Counted from the stretch's first letter, positions 26,759-35,447 are shown. The stretch is DNA of 64,000 nt from an uncultured Celeribacter sp. (GCF_963675965.1 NZ_OY780935.1:1972501-2036500), one strand, 5' to 3'. Program-made: numbers and translations. Notes: generated from the sequence alone by a model not told the origin.

Positions 26759-26808
26759 GAAACCTGTGAAGCCCATGCGCCCTGACAAAGCAACCCAAAA
26801 GCGGACAC

Positions 26809-26841
26809 ATAAAGGGCGGAGAACCTTTCGATCCTCCGCCC
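26809..26841 (-). terminator. Hairpin between the small secreted-protein gene and rnhB
   Basis: An 8-bp stem (GGGCGGAG / CTCCGCCC) with a 12-nt loop. On the reverse strand it is followed by TTTATGTG, so it is a modest intrinsic terminator for the upstream secreted-protein gene. Confidence 0.55.
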
Positions 26842-26925
26842 GTCGGCGCGACATGGAGGGGCAGGATGCCGCGCTTTCCTTGTAAGTTGCCTGTATGAGT
26901 GCCTGTGGTTCTGCCTTCTATGAGA

Positions 26926-27396
26926 TCACCAATTCGGGCGATGCGGACGGGTGATCCGGTAGCCAAAGTTTTGCAGGCACCCGACGTCATAGGCGTCCTG
27001 ACGTCCCCGCTGTGTACGCACGCGGGTTTCGCAGGCTTGCGGCAACTTTGCCTTGCTCACGCGTTCACGCTTCAGACAGTTTTCCATGGCAACACGGCTG
27101 CCACGATCATATTGCCCGCGCGTGCTCAGCACGCATTCACCGGGGATTTCGAAGGCACGGCCCTGATTGCGCGCCCGCCAGTCGTCGCGATCGTGATGCC
27201 GGGGCACCGTCACACGGGCCGGTCGGTCATGATCGTCGTTCTTGTTCTCAAGCGCTTTGCCGATCACGAAGAGGGTGACCAACCCGCCCAACGCCAGAGC
27301 GACATCATTGTCAGAGGCCCGGGCCGGCGCGGCGGAAATGCCTGCGGTGGCCAGCGAGACGGCCAGAAGGCCAGCGGTAAACTTTGTGAATTTCAT
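26926..27396 (-). CDS. Small secreted or membrane-anchored hypothetical protein
   Basis: I do not recognise a family. The 156 residues begin with a signal peptide (MKFTKFTAGLLAVSLATAGISAAPARA). A short hydrophobic stretch follows (VALALGGLVTLFVIGKAL, about 31-48), which could be a membrane anchor. The tail is hydrophilic, rich in Arg/Asp/His, with four Cys residues (in GECVL, ENCLK, QACET and VGCLQ), suggesting two disulfides in the periplasm. A GAAAGGACG site precedes ATG 27396. Confidence 0.72.
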   Translation of the reverse strand: MKFTKFTAGLLAVSLATAGISAAPARASDNDVALALGGLVTLFVIGKALENKNDDHDRPARVTVPRHHDRDDWRARNQGRAFEIPGECVLSTRGQYDRGSRVAMENCLKRERVSKAKLPQACETRVRTQRGRQDAYDVGCLQNFGYRITRPHRPNW

Positions 27397-27565
27397 CGGT
27401 CGTCCTTTCGGTTCATCCGCCTGCCGCAGCAAGCGTGAAGCTGATAGGCCAGACATGCCCCGAGGACCGAAAATCGCTCAATAACAGCCAGGTGTTATCC
27501 GATAGCAGAGGCAAGAAACCGCTTTGCTATTGAATAGCGCCCGGTTCCGGCACAGGATCGCGGGC

Positions 27566-27856
27566 ATGAACACACGTTTTGCCCTTCCTCTTGTGATTGC
27601 CGCCGCGCTCCTGCCCGGGTTGGCCCTTGCTGACTGCTATGTCAGCTACAAAGCCAAACGCGATGATCCGCTCAAACTCCACTTCGGCGTCGCCGCAGTG
27701 GCGGATGGGCAATGTTCAAAAGGGGCGGCCGCTGCCGCGCTGAAACCCCGTCTGGCAAAAGACGGCTGGATTCTTCTGTCGATCGTAGAGATGATCCCGC
27801 AGGATAAACTTGATGGGGCCAAGAAGAGTGCTGGCGACTATTTCCTCCGATACTGA
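27566..27856 (+). CDS. Small secreted hypothetical protein
   Basis: 96 residues with a clean signal peptide (MNTRFALPLVIAAALLPGLALA) and a mature part of about 74 residues with two Cys (DCYVSY and GQCSKG), likely one disulfide. No known domain is recognised. Its last 44 nt overlap the start of the membrane-anchored winged-helix gene, so the two are probably translated together. A periplasmic partner or ligand role for the winged-helix protein is inference only. Confidence 0.75.
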   Translation: MNTRFALPLVIAAALLPGLALADCYVSYKAKRDDPLKLHFGVAAVADGQCSKGAAAAALKPRLAKDGWILLSIVEMIPQDKLDGAKKSAGDYFLRY

Positions 27857-28526
27857 CAGCCGAAAGGTGTCACGGGTCGTGATTTTCGGCATGGCCGCCA
27901 TTGTCGGCATCCTGCTGATCGCGGCGGTTCTGCTGTTCATGAACCTCCCAGACGGCAATGCATTCAACGCGCGCGTCGAACGCATCTTTGTTGAAAACGA
28001 TCTGACCTCTGCTGCCGAAATCAAACTGCTGGAAATTCTGGCGCAATCGGGCACCGCCTTTGCCGACACGTTGACCTCCTACCGGATGATCGTCTTCGTG
28101 CTCTTGGTATTTTCCACCGCGCTCTTGGTCGCGTCACTGGTGTTTCTGGTCACCATCATCGCCCTGAACCGGCGCATGTCCGACATCGAGAAACAGGGGA
28201 TCGAAGTGTCATCCCTGCTGATTTCACGGGCCGAGAACACCGTCTATCTGAACAATATGGAATTCAAACTGACCGCTGCCGCGATTGAAACCCTGTCAGT
28301 GCTGGCCGAGGCCCGGCTGGACGACGACGTCCTGTCCGGCGCGGAAATCGAAGCGGTGATTTCGGGACGCACTGCCACCGATTGCGACGAAGCCGCCGGG
28401 GCCACCCGCATCAAACGGCTGCGGGACACGCTGGGCAATCAGATGGTCAGCGAACTTCTGGTCAAGAACATCGCGCGCAAAGGCTACATGCTGTCCTGTC
28501 CGCGCGATGTCATCAAAATGGTCTGA
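27813..28526 (+). CDS. Inner-membrane protein with C-terminal OmpR-type winged helix
   Basis: 237 residues. Two membrane helices (about 21-44 and 91-118) enclose a ~47-residue acidic loop that should face the periplasm by the positive-inside rule (NRR after helix 2). From ~145 to 232 the protein follows the OmpR/PhoB DNA-binding domain pattern: LTAAAIETLSVL, SGAEIEAVI, a recognition-helix-like ATRIKRLRDTLG, and the terminal hairpin KNIARKGYML. It looks like a one-component membrane regulator with the DNA-binding domain behind the helices, the reverse of ToxR/CadC order. ATG 27813 has AGGA 8 nt upstream. It may regulate a nearby envelope gene; no target is visible. Confidence 0.78.
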   Translation: MGPRRVLATISSDTDSRKVSRVVIFGMAAIVGILLIAAVLLFMNLPDGNAFNARVERIFVENDLTSAAEIKLLEILAQSGTAFADTLTSYRMIVFVLLVFSTALLVASLVFLVTIIALNRRMSDIEKQGIEVSSLLISRAENTVYLNNMEFKLTAAAIETLSVLAEARLDDDVLSGAEIEAVISGRTATDCDEAAGATRIKRLRDTLGNQMVSELLVKNIARKGYMLSCPRDVIKMV

Positions 28527-28537
28527 AGTCGAAACGC

Positions 28538-28565
28538 CTGAGGCGCGATTTGCACCGCGCCTCAG
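28538..28565. terminator. Bidirectional terminator between winged-helix gene and tex
   Basis: A perfect 10-bp stem (CTGAGGCGCG / CGCGCCTCAG) with an 8-nt loop lies between two convergent stop codons. Confidence 0.75.
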
Positions 28566-28574
28566 ACAGCTTTC

Positions 28575-30929
28575 TCACTTCTTTTTCATCGCCTGCAACA
28601 AGGCATCGCCCAACGCACCGGTGCCACCGCCCGAACCGCCTGTGCCGGGTTTGCCGCCACCGCCACTGAACTTGCCATGACCTCCGCCGCGCCCCGCTTT
28701 TGCTGGAGCAGCTTTCGAGGAGGTTTTGCGGTCAGCGCCACCGCTCCCGCCAGCGTCTTTGCGCATGCTCAATCCGATGCGTTTACGCGGCACATCCACC
28801 TCTGTGACGCGGACCTTGACGACATCCCCCGCCTTCACGACCTCATGTGGGTCTTTGACAAAGCGGTCGGCGATCTGGCTGATATGCACCAGACCGTCCT
28901 GATGCACCCCGATATCGACGAAGGCCCCGAAGGCGGCGACATTGGTCACAGAGCCTTCCAGCATCATGCCAGGTTTCAGGTCCTTGATGTCCTCGACCCC
29001 ATCCGTGAAGCTGGCGGTCTTGAAGCTCGGACGCGGATCTCGGCCCGGTTTTTCCAATTCGTTGAAAATGTCGCGCACCGTCGGCAGACCAAAGTGGTCG
29101 GTCACGAAGCGGTCCGGGCTGAGCGCTTTCAGCGCGCCGCTCTGCCCCATGATGTCGCGGATATCACGCCCGCAGGCCGACACGATTTCACGCGCCACAT
29201 CATAGGCCTCCGGGTGCACCGACGAAGCGTCAAGGGGCTCGGCTCCATCGCGAATACGCAGAAATCCCGCACATTGCTCAAAGGCTTTCGGCCCCAGCCC
29301 GGAGACTTTCATCAAGGCTTTGCGCGACGGAAAAGCGCCGTTCAGATCGCGGTGCAGAACGATGGACTGGGCCAGCGAGGTCCCCAGTCCCGCGACCTGT
29401 GCCAGAAGCGGAGCCGAAGCCGTGTTCAGATCCACGCCGACCGCGTTCACCGCATCTTCCACCACCGCGTCCAGCGCCTGCGACAGGCGACGCTGGTCGA
29501 CATCGTGTTGATACTGCCCGACGCCGATCGACTGCGGTGTGATCTTGACCAGCTCCGCCAGCGGATCCTGCAAGCGGCGCGCAATCGACACAGCCCCACG
29601 CAAAGACACATCCAGATCGGGGAATTCCTGTGCTGCCAGTTCCGACGCCGAATAGACAGATGCCCCGGCTTCGGACACGACCACTTTGGTGGGCGCTTTC
29701 ACGCCCTGCGGCAACAGGCGCAGCGTATCCGCAACCAGACGTTCGGTTTCCCGACTGGCGGTCCCGTTGCCAATCGCGATCAGCTCGATGCCATGGCGGG
29801 TTACCAGATCAAGAATCGCCGCCTCCGCCCCGCGCACATCCAGCTTGGGCTGAAACGGGTAGATGGTCGTGGTTTGCAGGACCTTACCGGTGGCATCAAT
29901 CGCCGCCACCTTGACACCGGTCCGAATGCCCGGATCCAGACCCAGCGTCGCCCGCGCGCCCGCGGGGGCGGCCAGCAAAAGGTCCTTGAGATTGCGAGCG
30001 AAGACATTGATGGCTTCTTCATGGGCCCGCTGCCGCATCTCCCCCAGAAGATCGATATAGAGAGAAATGCTGAATTTCACCCGCCAGGCCCAGCGCGCCA
30101 CATCGCGCAGCCACAGATCTCCCGGCTGTTCCCCATCTGTGTGCAACACTGCAGCCACAATGCCGATGGCGCGCGCGGCGCCCTCTTCGGAATCGGGTGC
30201 GATCTCCATCGTCACGATCTCTTCCTTTGCCGCGCGCAAAATCGCCAGCGCACGGTGTGACGGAATATCGGCCCATTTCTCGCGATGGTCGAAATAGTCG
30301 GAAAACTTGGCCCCAGCCTGTTCTTTTCCTTCGATCACCTTAGCACTCACAAAGGCCTCGCGCCGCATGAAGTCGCGCAACCTGCCCAACAGATCGGCGT
30401 TTTCACTCAGCTCCTCTGTCAGGATATCACGCGCCCCGTTCAGCGCATCGCGCACCGTTGCGACAGTATCCGACAGATAGCCATCGGCCAGGCTTTCCGG
30501 CGCAGCAGAGCGGTCAGCCTCAATCGCCCGCAACAGAGGCTCCAAACCGTTTTCCCGCGCGATCATCGCCTTGGTGCGGCGTTTGGGCTTATAGGGCAGG
30601 TAGATGTCTTCCAGCGTGGCCTTGCTGTCGGCCCCGGCAATGGCCCGCGCCAGATCGTCGGTCAGCTTGCCCTGATCCTTGATCGACCCCAGAATCGTCT
30701 GTCGCCGGGCCTCAAGTTCGCGCAAGTAAACCAACCGGTCTGACAGTTTGCGCAACTGGGTATCGTCGAGCCCCCCGGTCACTTCCTTGCGGTAGCGCGC
30801 CACAAAAGGCACGGTCGCCCCCTCATCCAGCAACGCGATGGCGGCGTTCACCTGCGTGGAAGATGCGGCGATTTCTCCGGCAATCACACGGGAAATCCGG
30901 TCCACCGCCTGGGGATCGTTCTGTACCAA
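28575..30929 (-). CDS. tex: RNA-binding transcription accessory protein Tex
   Basis: 784 residues matching Tex/YhgF. An N-terminal helical region (VPFVARYRKEVTGGLDD, YLPYKPKRRTKA) is followed by a YqgF/RNase H-like domain (TLGLDPGIRTGVKVA), helix-hairpin-helix motifs (VAGLGTSLAQSIV; VSGLGPKAFEQCAG), and a C-terminal S1 domain (GMMLEGSVTNVAAFGAFVDIG). The tail is Gly/Lys-rich. The best start is TTG at 30927-30929, because AAAGGAGC lies exactly 7 nt upstream and gives the normal family length (E. coli 773). The 20-residue upstream extension lacks an RBS. Confidence 0.93.
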   Translation of the reverse strand: MVQNDPQAVDRISRVIAGEIAASSTQVNAAIALLDEGATVPFVARYRKEVTGGLDDTQLRKLSDRLVYLRELEARRQTILGSIKDQGKLTDDLARAIAGADSKATLEDIYLPYKPKRRTKAMIARENGLEPLLRAIEADRSAAPESLADGYLSDTVATVRDALNGARDILTEELSENADLLGRLRDFMRREAFVSAKVIEGKEQAGAKFSDYFDHREKWADIPSHRALAILRAAKEEIVTMEIAPDSEEGAARAIGIVAAVLHTDGEQPGDLWLRDVARWAWRVKFSISLYIDLLGEMRQRAHEEAINVFARNLKDLLLAAPAGARATLGLDPGIRTGVKVAAIDATGKVLQTTTIYPFQPKLDVRGAEAAILDLVTRHGIELIAIGNGTASRETERLVADTLRLLPQGVKAPTKVVVSEAGASVYSASELAAQEFPDLDVSLRGAVSIARRLQDPLAELVKITPQSIGVGQYQHDVDQRRLSQALDAVVEDAVNAVGVDLNTASAPLLAQVAGLGTSLAQSIVLHRDLNGAFPSRKALMKVSGLGPKAFEQCAGFLRIRDGAEPLDASSVHPEAYDVAREIVSACGRDIRDIMGQSGALKALSPDRFVTDHFGLPTVRDIFNELEKPGRDPRPSFKTASFTDGVEDIKDLKPGMMLEGSVTNVAAFGAFVDIGVHQDGLVHISQIADRFVKDPHEVVKAGDVVKVRVTEVDVPRKRIGLSMRKDAGGSGGADRKTSSKAAPAKAGRGGGHGKFSGGGGKPGTGGSGGGTGALGDALLQAMKKK

Positions 30930-31323
30930 AACAAGGCTCCTTTCATGGCTCAGGACACCCTGTGTAACGGGCGCGAAAAGCTTCGCCAAGTCAGGAAAAC
31001 GGGTTGAGTGCGTGTTAGCAAGCAGGGTCAGTGGTCCACCAACCGATTGACCCGCTTTACTTCAAAGCCGCATCCAGCCTGAGGGGCCTTGAGGGCGCAT
31101 GTAGAGGCTATCCCCGCGCAGCCTTATATAGCGCTCGTGAAGCGGGCCGTTTGCGAGAGTTTCGAAATCTCGCTACGCTCGATCTGAAGCTCTTCATCCG
31201 CAGCGTCACGGCGCAACTGAGGATGAATTCCGTGATGAGCAGAGCAAGCTTCGGACGGTATTTGCGCAAACGCGAAAGTGTCCGGACATAACCTTGCTCT
31301 CTATCTCTGAGAGGCAAACTGCT
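30930..31323. other. About 390 bp without a recognisable gene
   Basis: No convincing coding frame, RNA or repeat was found. The tex RBS and likely promoter lie at its left end. Small open frames on both strands show no recognisable motif. It forms the left part of the tRNA-Arg flanking remnant. Confidence 0.5.
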
Positions 31324-31766
31324 TTACCGCGAATGCGATCCTCGTAAGTAGGCGGACAAAATCTTTTCAGTAGTTTCATCCTCCACCGCCGCCCTCGCGT
31401 GCGAAGGATTTGGTTTTTGATATGATTTATGTCCGTTCTTATAGGGTTTGCCCTCTGGGGCAGACGGTTTTCCCAGGGCATACCAACAGGTCCGGTCATA
31501 GCGATCATCGCTGAAACTGCCCTTGATGATCAGCTCTGCACAGTCCAGCTTTTCGAGCGCCGTCTGGATCTGCTTTTCGCTCAGATGGAGGAGAAGAGTT
31601 CACCAAAGGCCGAGATCGAATTGTAGGTCCAATACCGCCCGTCTCGAAGGTTGTGGCGATTGGCTTGGTTCTTCTCGATCCAGAAGGCGATGTTCTGAAA
31701 AATCACCGCTGCATTGAGACCGACACGTCCGGCGATTTCGGGATCAAAGCTATGGCGGCTCGTGAT
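31324..31766 (-). pseudogene. Decayed phage/plasmid-type replication-like winged-helix gene
   Basis: Reading right to left, the first frame gives SFDPEIAGRVGLNAAVIF, then QNIAFWIEKNQAN and GRYWTYNSISAFGELF. It then hits a stop (31581-31583). One nucleotide out of frame the family continues as LSEKQIQTALEKLDCAELII, DDRYDRTCWYA, to a TAA at 31324-31326. This order (xNAAVIxQNI, WTYNS, ELF, LSxKQI, DRTxWY) resembles winged-helix replication-type proteins of plasmids and phages. A one-base deletion near 31600 explains the shift. The expected start position (31764-31766) reads ATC after a G-rich SD-like run, so the start may also be lost. Confidence 0.7.
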
Positions 31767-31918
31767 TGGCCCCCAAAATACGCACAAACGTGCGAAATTT
31801 TCACAGGTTTTGTACGAGAACTCGGCCGTTTCAGACGATTTCGGCCTGGAAGCTGGCGGGACTTTTTGCAAGCTTCCGCACAACGTCCTGTAAATAAGCC
31901 ATATTTTTCAGGTGTTTT

Positions 31919-31995
31919 TGGTGACCCCGGCAGGATTCGAACCTGCAACCTGCCCCTTAGGAGGGGGCTGCTCTATCCAGTTGAGCCACGGGGCC
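31919..31995 (-). tRNA. tRNA-Arg (anticodon CCT)
   Basis: Folds as a complete cloverleaf: acceptor GGCCCCG/CGGGGTC, D-arm GCTC...GAGC, anticodon loop CTCCTAA (CCT, reads AGG), T-arm GCAGG TTCGAAT CCTGC. Discriminator A and an encoded CCA are present (31919-31921). The 3' end faces the pseudogene remnant, the usual orientation for elements that integrate into tRNA 3' ends. Confidence 0.96.
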
Positions 31996-32146
31996 ACGCG
32001 GGTTGTTGTTTAGCGGGTCCACTTGCCGCCGCACAAGACAAAAGCCGCAGATCCCGCGTGGAAAGCGAGGAACTTCATGTCAGCCACCGGGGACGGTCGC
32101 CTGAGTGCATTATGATCTGAAGCTGTCGGAGTTTGGATGGGAATGA

Positions 32147-32184
32147 AAAAGGGGGAATGAATTTGGCCCACCACTCCCCCTTTT
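32147..32184. terminator. Orphan terminator-like hairpin
   Basis: A perfect 10-bp stem (AAAAGGGGGA / TCCCCCTTTT) with an 18-nt loop gives a U-run on either strand, yet no gene ends here on either strand. It could end a small RNA. Confidence 0.5.
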
Positions 32185-32297
32185 GAAATCCGAAAGCGCA
32201 CCGAGAGGCAGAATGCTCGCAGGACACTCCGGATCAGCAATCGCTCTTTGGTCGCTGTCGCGGAAAAGTTGATCCACGCGCGCACAGAGCGGCAACC

Positions 32298-32311
32298 TGT
32301 TAGCGATAACA
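32298..32311. promoter_or_regulatory. LacI-family operator
   Basis: TGTTAGCGATAACA is a near-perfect palindrome with the central CG typical of LacI-family sites. It lies about 78 bp upstream of the regulator start, suggesting autoregulation. Confidence 0.65.
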
Positions 32312-32388
32312 TACACAGTTTACAACGCGTGGACAAGTGGGTTTTATGCTGTAAAGTGAACGCAATTTAAAATGGCTTTCAGAAGGGT

Positions 32389-33453
32389 ATGGACATGTCG
32401 CAGGGTTCCGGAACTACACCTCCCAAGAGACCGCTCACGCTGCGCGATGTGTCAGAAGCATCCGGCGTCTCGGAGATGACGGTCAGCCGCGTGCTGCGCA
32501 ACCGTGGGGATGTGTCGGAAACCACCCGCAACAAGGTGCTCGAAGCGGCCCGAGATCTGGGGTATGTGCCCAACAAAATCGCCGGTGCTCTGGCCTCGTC
32601 TCGGGTGAATCTCGTGGCAGTTATCATCCCGTCAATGTCGAATATGGTTTTCCCCGAGGTTATGACCGGGATTTCGCAAATTCTGGACGACACCGAACTG
32701 CAACCTGTCGTCGGTGTCACAAACTACCTACCCGAGCGCGAAGAGGCGGTCCTCTATCAGATGCTGTCCTGGCGCCCCTCAGGCGTGATCATCGCGGGGC
32801 TGGAACATACCGAAGCCGCCAAGGCGATGCTGGGTGCTGCGGGCATTCCGATCGTCGAAATCATGGACACCGATGGCGAACCCATCGATTCTGCTGTCGG
32901 CATTTCCCACCGTCGCGCCGGGCGCAAGATGGCCCAGGCCATCATCGACGCCGGTTACAAACGCATCGGCTTTCTGGGCACCAAGATGCCGCTCGACCAC
33001 CGCGCCCGCAAACGTTTCGAGGGTTTCACCGAAACGCTTGCCAAGGCCGGGCTGGAAATCGCCGACCGCGAGTTCTATTCCGGTGGATCCGCGCTGGCGA
33101 AAGGCCGCGAAATGACCGAGGCCATTCTCAAGCGCAACGAAGAAGAACCTCTGGATTTCCTTTATTATTCCAACGACATGATCGGCGCCGGCGGGCTTCT
33201 ATATTGTCTCGACAACGGCATTGACGTGCCCGGAGAGCTGGGCCTTGCCGGATTCAACGGGATCGAGTTTCTGGACGGGCTGCCGCGCAAACTGGCCACG
33301 ATGAATGCCTGCCGTGTGGAAATCGGCCGCGCCGCCGCGGAGATCATCGCGAAACGCGTGGACAGCCCGGATGAAGGCGCCGGCCAGGTGGTGACGCTGG
33401 AGCCCTCCGTGGCCTATGGCGAGACGCTGAAGCGCAAGAAAAAGCCTCTCTGA
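32389..33453 (+). CDS. LacI-family transcriptional regulator (GntR/gluconate-like)
   Basis: 354 residues. The N-terminal helix-turn-helix and hinge (LTLRDVSEASGVSEMTVSRVL, shown in part) are followed by a periplasmic-binding-protein-like sensor domain. The LPSLTNQVF-like IIPSMSNMVFPEVM and the block IPIVEIMDTDGEPIDSAVG resemble the E. coli gluconate repressor GntR (VVELMDS...DIAVG). The effector is probably a sugar acid (inference). It starts at ATG 32389 or 32395. A matching operator lies upstream, and ilvD follows at 124 bp but need not be its target. Confidence 0.9.
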   Translation: MDMSQGSGTTPPKRPLTLRDVSEASGVSEMTVSRVLRNRGDVSETTRNKVLEAARDLGYVPNKIAGALASSRVNLVAVIIPSMSNMVFPEVMTGISQILDDTELQPVVGVTNYLPEREEAVLYQMLSWRPSGVIIAGLEHTEAAKAMLGAAGIPIVEIMDTDGEPIDSAVGISHRRAGRKMAQAIIDAGYKRIGFLGTKMPLDHRARKRFEGFTETLAKAGLEIADREFYSGGSALAKGREMTEAILKRNEEEPLDFLYYSNDMIGAGGLLYCLDNGIDVPGELGLAGFNGIEFLDGLPRKLATMNACRVEIGRAAAEIIAKRVDSPDEGAGQVVTLEPSVAYGETLKRKKKPL

Positions 33454-33577
33454 GCAACTTTATTCATCGTCGCACAGCTCTTCGTGACTGGAAATGACGC
33501 GCCGAACCAATTATGCAGCGTCAGACCCCGTATGACTTACGGGCGAGAGTGACGTACAGAGAACGAAAGCCAACACC

Positions 33578-35422
33578 ATGCCCCATTACAGATCCCGCCG
33601 TTCCACCCATGGCCGGAATATGGCCGGTGCCCGCGGCCTTTGGCGCGCGACCGGCATGAAGGACGGAGATTTTGGCAAACCGATTATCGCGGTGGTCAAC
33701 TCCTTCACCCAGTTCGTGCCCGGCCATGTCCACCTGAAGGACCTCGGTCAGATGGTGGCACGTGAGATCGAAAACGCGGGCGGCGTGGCGAAAGAGTTCA
33801 ACACCATCGCCGTGGATGACGGCATCGCCATGGGCCATGACGGCATGCTCTATTCGCTGCCCTCGCGCGAAGTGATCGCGGATTCGGTGGAATATATGGT
33901 CAACGCCCATTGCGCCGACGCCATGGTCTGCATTTCCAACTGTGACAAGATCACCCCCGGCATGATGATGGCCGCCATGCGCCTCAACATCCCCGTTGTG
34001 TTTGTCTCCGGCGGTCCGATGGAAGCCGGCAAGGTCAAAATCGACGATCTGGAACGCTCCGTCGACCTGATCGACGCGATGATCGCGGCTGCAGACGACC
34101 AATATACCGATGAACAGGTCAACGAATTCGAGCAGAACGCCTGCCCGACCTGCGGGTCCTGCTCGGGCATGTTCACTGCGAACTCGATGAACTGTCTGGC
34201 CGAAGCCCTTGGGCTGGCGCTGCCGGGCAACGGCTCGACGCTGGCCACCCATGCAGATCGCAAGAAGCTGTTCCTCGAAGCCGGGCGCCGGATCGTCGAC
34301 ATCACCAAGCGCCACTACGAGGGCGAAGAAAAAGGCCTGCTGCCGCGCGAGATCGCGACGTTCGAAGCCTTTGAAAATGCCATGTCGCTGGACATCGCCA
34401 TGGGTGGGTCGACCAACACCGTGCTGCATCTTCTGGCCATTGCCCATGAGGGCGAAGTGGATTTCACCATGCAGGACATCGACCGCCTGTCGCGCAAAGT
34501 GCCCTGCCTGTGCAAGGTCGCGCCGAATATCCACAACGTCCATATGGAAGACGTGCACCGCGCAGGCGGTATCTTCGGCATTCTCGGCGAGATGTATCGC
34601 GGCGGCCTGCTGAACGGCGATGTGCCGACCATTCATTCGGACACCATGGCGCAAGCGATTGCAAAATGGGACATCACCGTGGCCAACGATCCCGAGGTGA
34701 ACAGCTTCTTCCGCGCGGCCCCCGGCGGGGTACGTACCACCCAGGCGTTTTCCACGGACAACCGGTACAAGAGCCTCGACACAGACCGCGACGCAGGCGT
34801 GATTCGCAATGTCGAAAACGCATTTTCAAAAGATGGCGGTCTGGCCGTGCTCTTTGGCAATATCGCCGAACGCGGCTGCATCGTTAAAACCGCCGGTGTG
34901 GATGAAAGCATCCTGACCTTCTCCGGCCCGGCGCATGTTTTTGAATCCCAGGACGATGCTGTGGAAGGCATCCTGACCCGTAAGGTTCAGGCCGGTGAGG
35001 TGGTGATCATCCGCTACGAAGGACCGCAGGGCGGGCCCGGCATGCAGGAAATGCTCTACCCGACCTCCTATCTGAAATCCAAAGGTCTGGGCAAGAAATG
35101 CGCTCTGCTGACCGACGGGCGGTTCTCCGGCGGCACCTCGGGCCTGTCGATTGGACATGCCTCGCCGGAAGCAGCCGAAGGCGGGCTGATCGGGCTGGTG
35201 GAAACCGGTGATCTGGTCGAAATCGACATCCCGAACCGGTCGATCAATCTCAAGGTCGACGACGCCACGCTGGCTGCACGCCGCGAGGCCAAAGGCCCGC
35301 TGCCATGGAAACCGGCAGCCTCACGCACACGCGCCGTTTCCACGGCGCTCAAGGCCTATGCGATGTTCGCCTCTTCGGCGGACAAGGGCGGAGTGCGCAT
35401 TCTGCCGGACAGCGCCAAATAA
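33578..35422 (+). CDS. ilvD: Dihydroxy-acid dehydratase
   Basis: 614 residues, close to E. coli IlvD (616) from the first residues (MPHYRSRRSTHGRNMAGAR). It dehydrates 2,3-dihydroxy acids in valine/isoleucine synthesis using an iron-sulfur cluster. Cluster Cys residues are visible in SNCDKITPGM and ACPTCGSCSGMF. The related Entner-Doudoroff enzyme Edd is excluded by the IlvD-type N-terminus. A terminator hairpin follows. Confidence 0.96.
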   Translation: MPHYRSRRSTHGRNMAGARGLWRATGMKDGDFGKPIIAVVNSFTQFVPGHVHLKDLGQMVAREIENAGGVAKEFNTIAVDDGIAMGHDGMLYSLPSREVIADSVEYMVNAHCADAMVCISNCDKITPGMMMAAMRLNIPVVFVSGGPMEAGKVKIDDLERSVDLIDAMIAAADDQYTDEQVNEFEQNACPTCGSCSGMFTANSMNCLAEALGLALPGNGSTLATHADRKKLFLEAGRRIVDITKRHYEGEEKGLLPREIATFEAFENAMSLDIAMGGSTNTVLHLLAIAHEGEVDFTMQDIDRLSRKVPCLCKVAPNIHNVHMEDVHRAGGIFGILGEMYRGGLLNGDVPTIHSDTMAQAIAKWDITVANDPEVNSFFRAAPGGVRTTQAFSTDNRYKSLDTDRDAGVIRNVENAFSKDGGLAVLFGNIAERGCIVKTAGVDESILTFSGPAHVFESQDDAVEGILTRKVQAGEVVIIRYEGPQGGPGMQEMLYPTSYLKSKGLGKKCALLTDGRFSGGTSGLSIGHASPEAAEGGLIGLVETGDLVEIDIPNRSINLKVDDATLAARREAKGPLPWKPAASRTRAVSTALKAYAMFASSADKGGVRILPDSAK

Positions 35423-35447
35423 GGCTCTGATCCAGCACAACTCACAA

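Larger units (their letters stand above)
31996..32388. other. Intergenic region between tRNA-Arg and the LacI-type regulator
   Basis: No supported protein gene. It contains a strong orphan hairpin (32147-32184) and a LacI-family palindrome (32298-32311); the last ~90 bp are AT-richer and are the likely promoter of the regulator. Confidence 0.6.

Noticed and set aside
28677..30260. 527-residue open frame opposite tex
   Set aside because: Arg/His/Gln-rich translation with no motif; lies wholly within tex, which is strongly supported. A typical shadow frame of GC-rich coding DNA.
30930..30989. N-terminal 20-residue extension of Tex
   Set aside because: The SD sequence AAAGGAGC lies inside this extension, exactly placed for the TTG at 30929.
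31031..31317. Small open frames on both strands between tex and tRNA-Arg
   Set aside because: No RBS, motif or family resemblance; possibly eroded sequence.
32010..32336. 108-residue reverse frame between tRNA-Arg and the LacI regulator
   Set aside because: It crosses a strong hairpin and an operator palindrome and shows no motif.
33578..35422. 6-phosphogluconate dehydratase (Edd) as an alternative to IlvD, suggested by the gluconate-type regulator upstream
   Set aside because: The N-terminus and cluster regions match IlvD closely over the full length.
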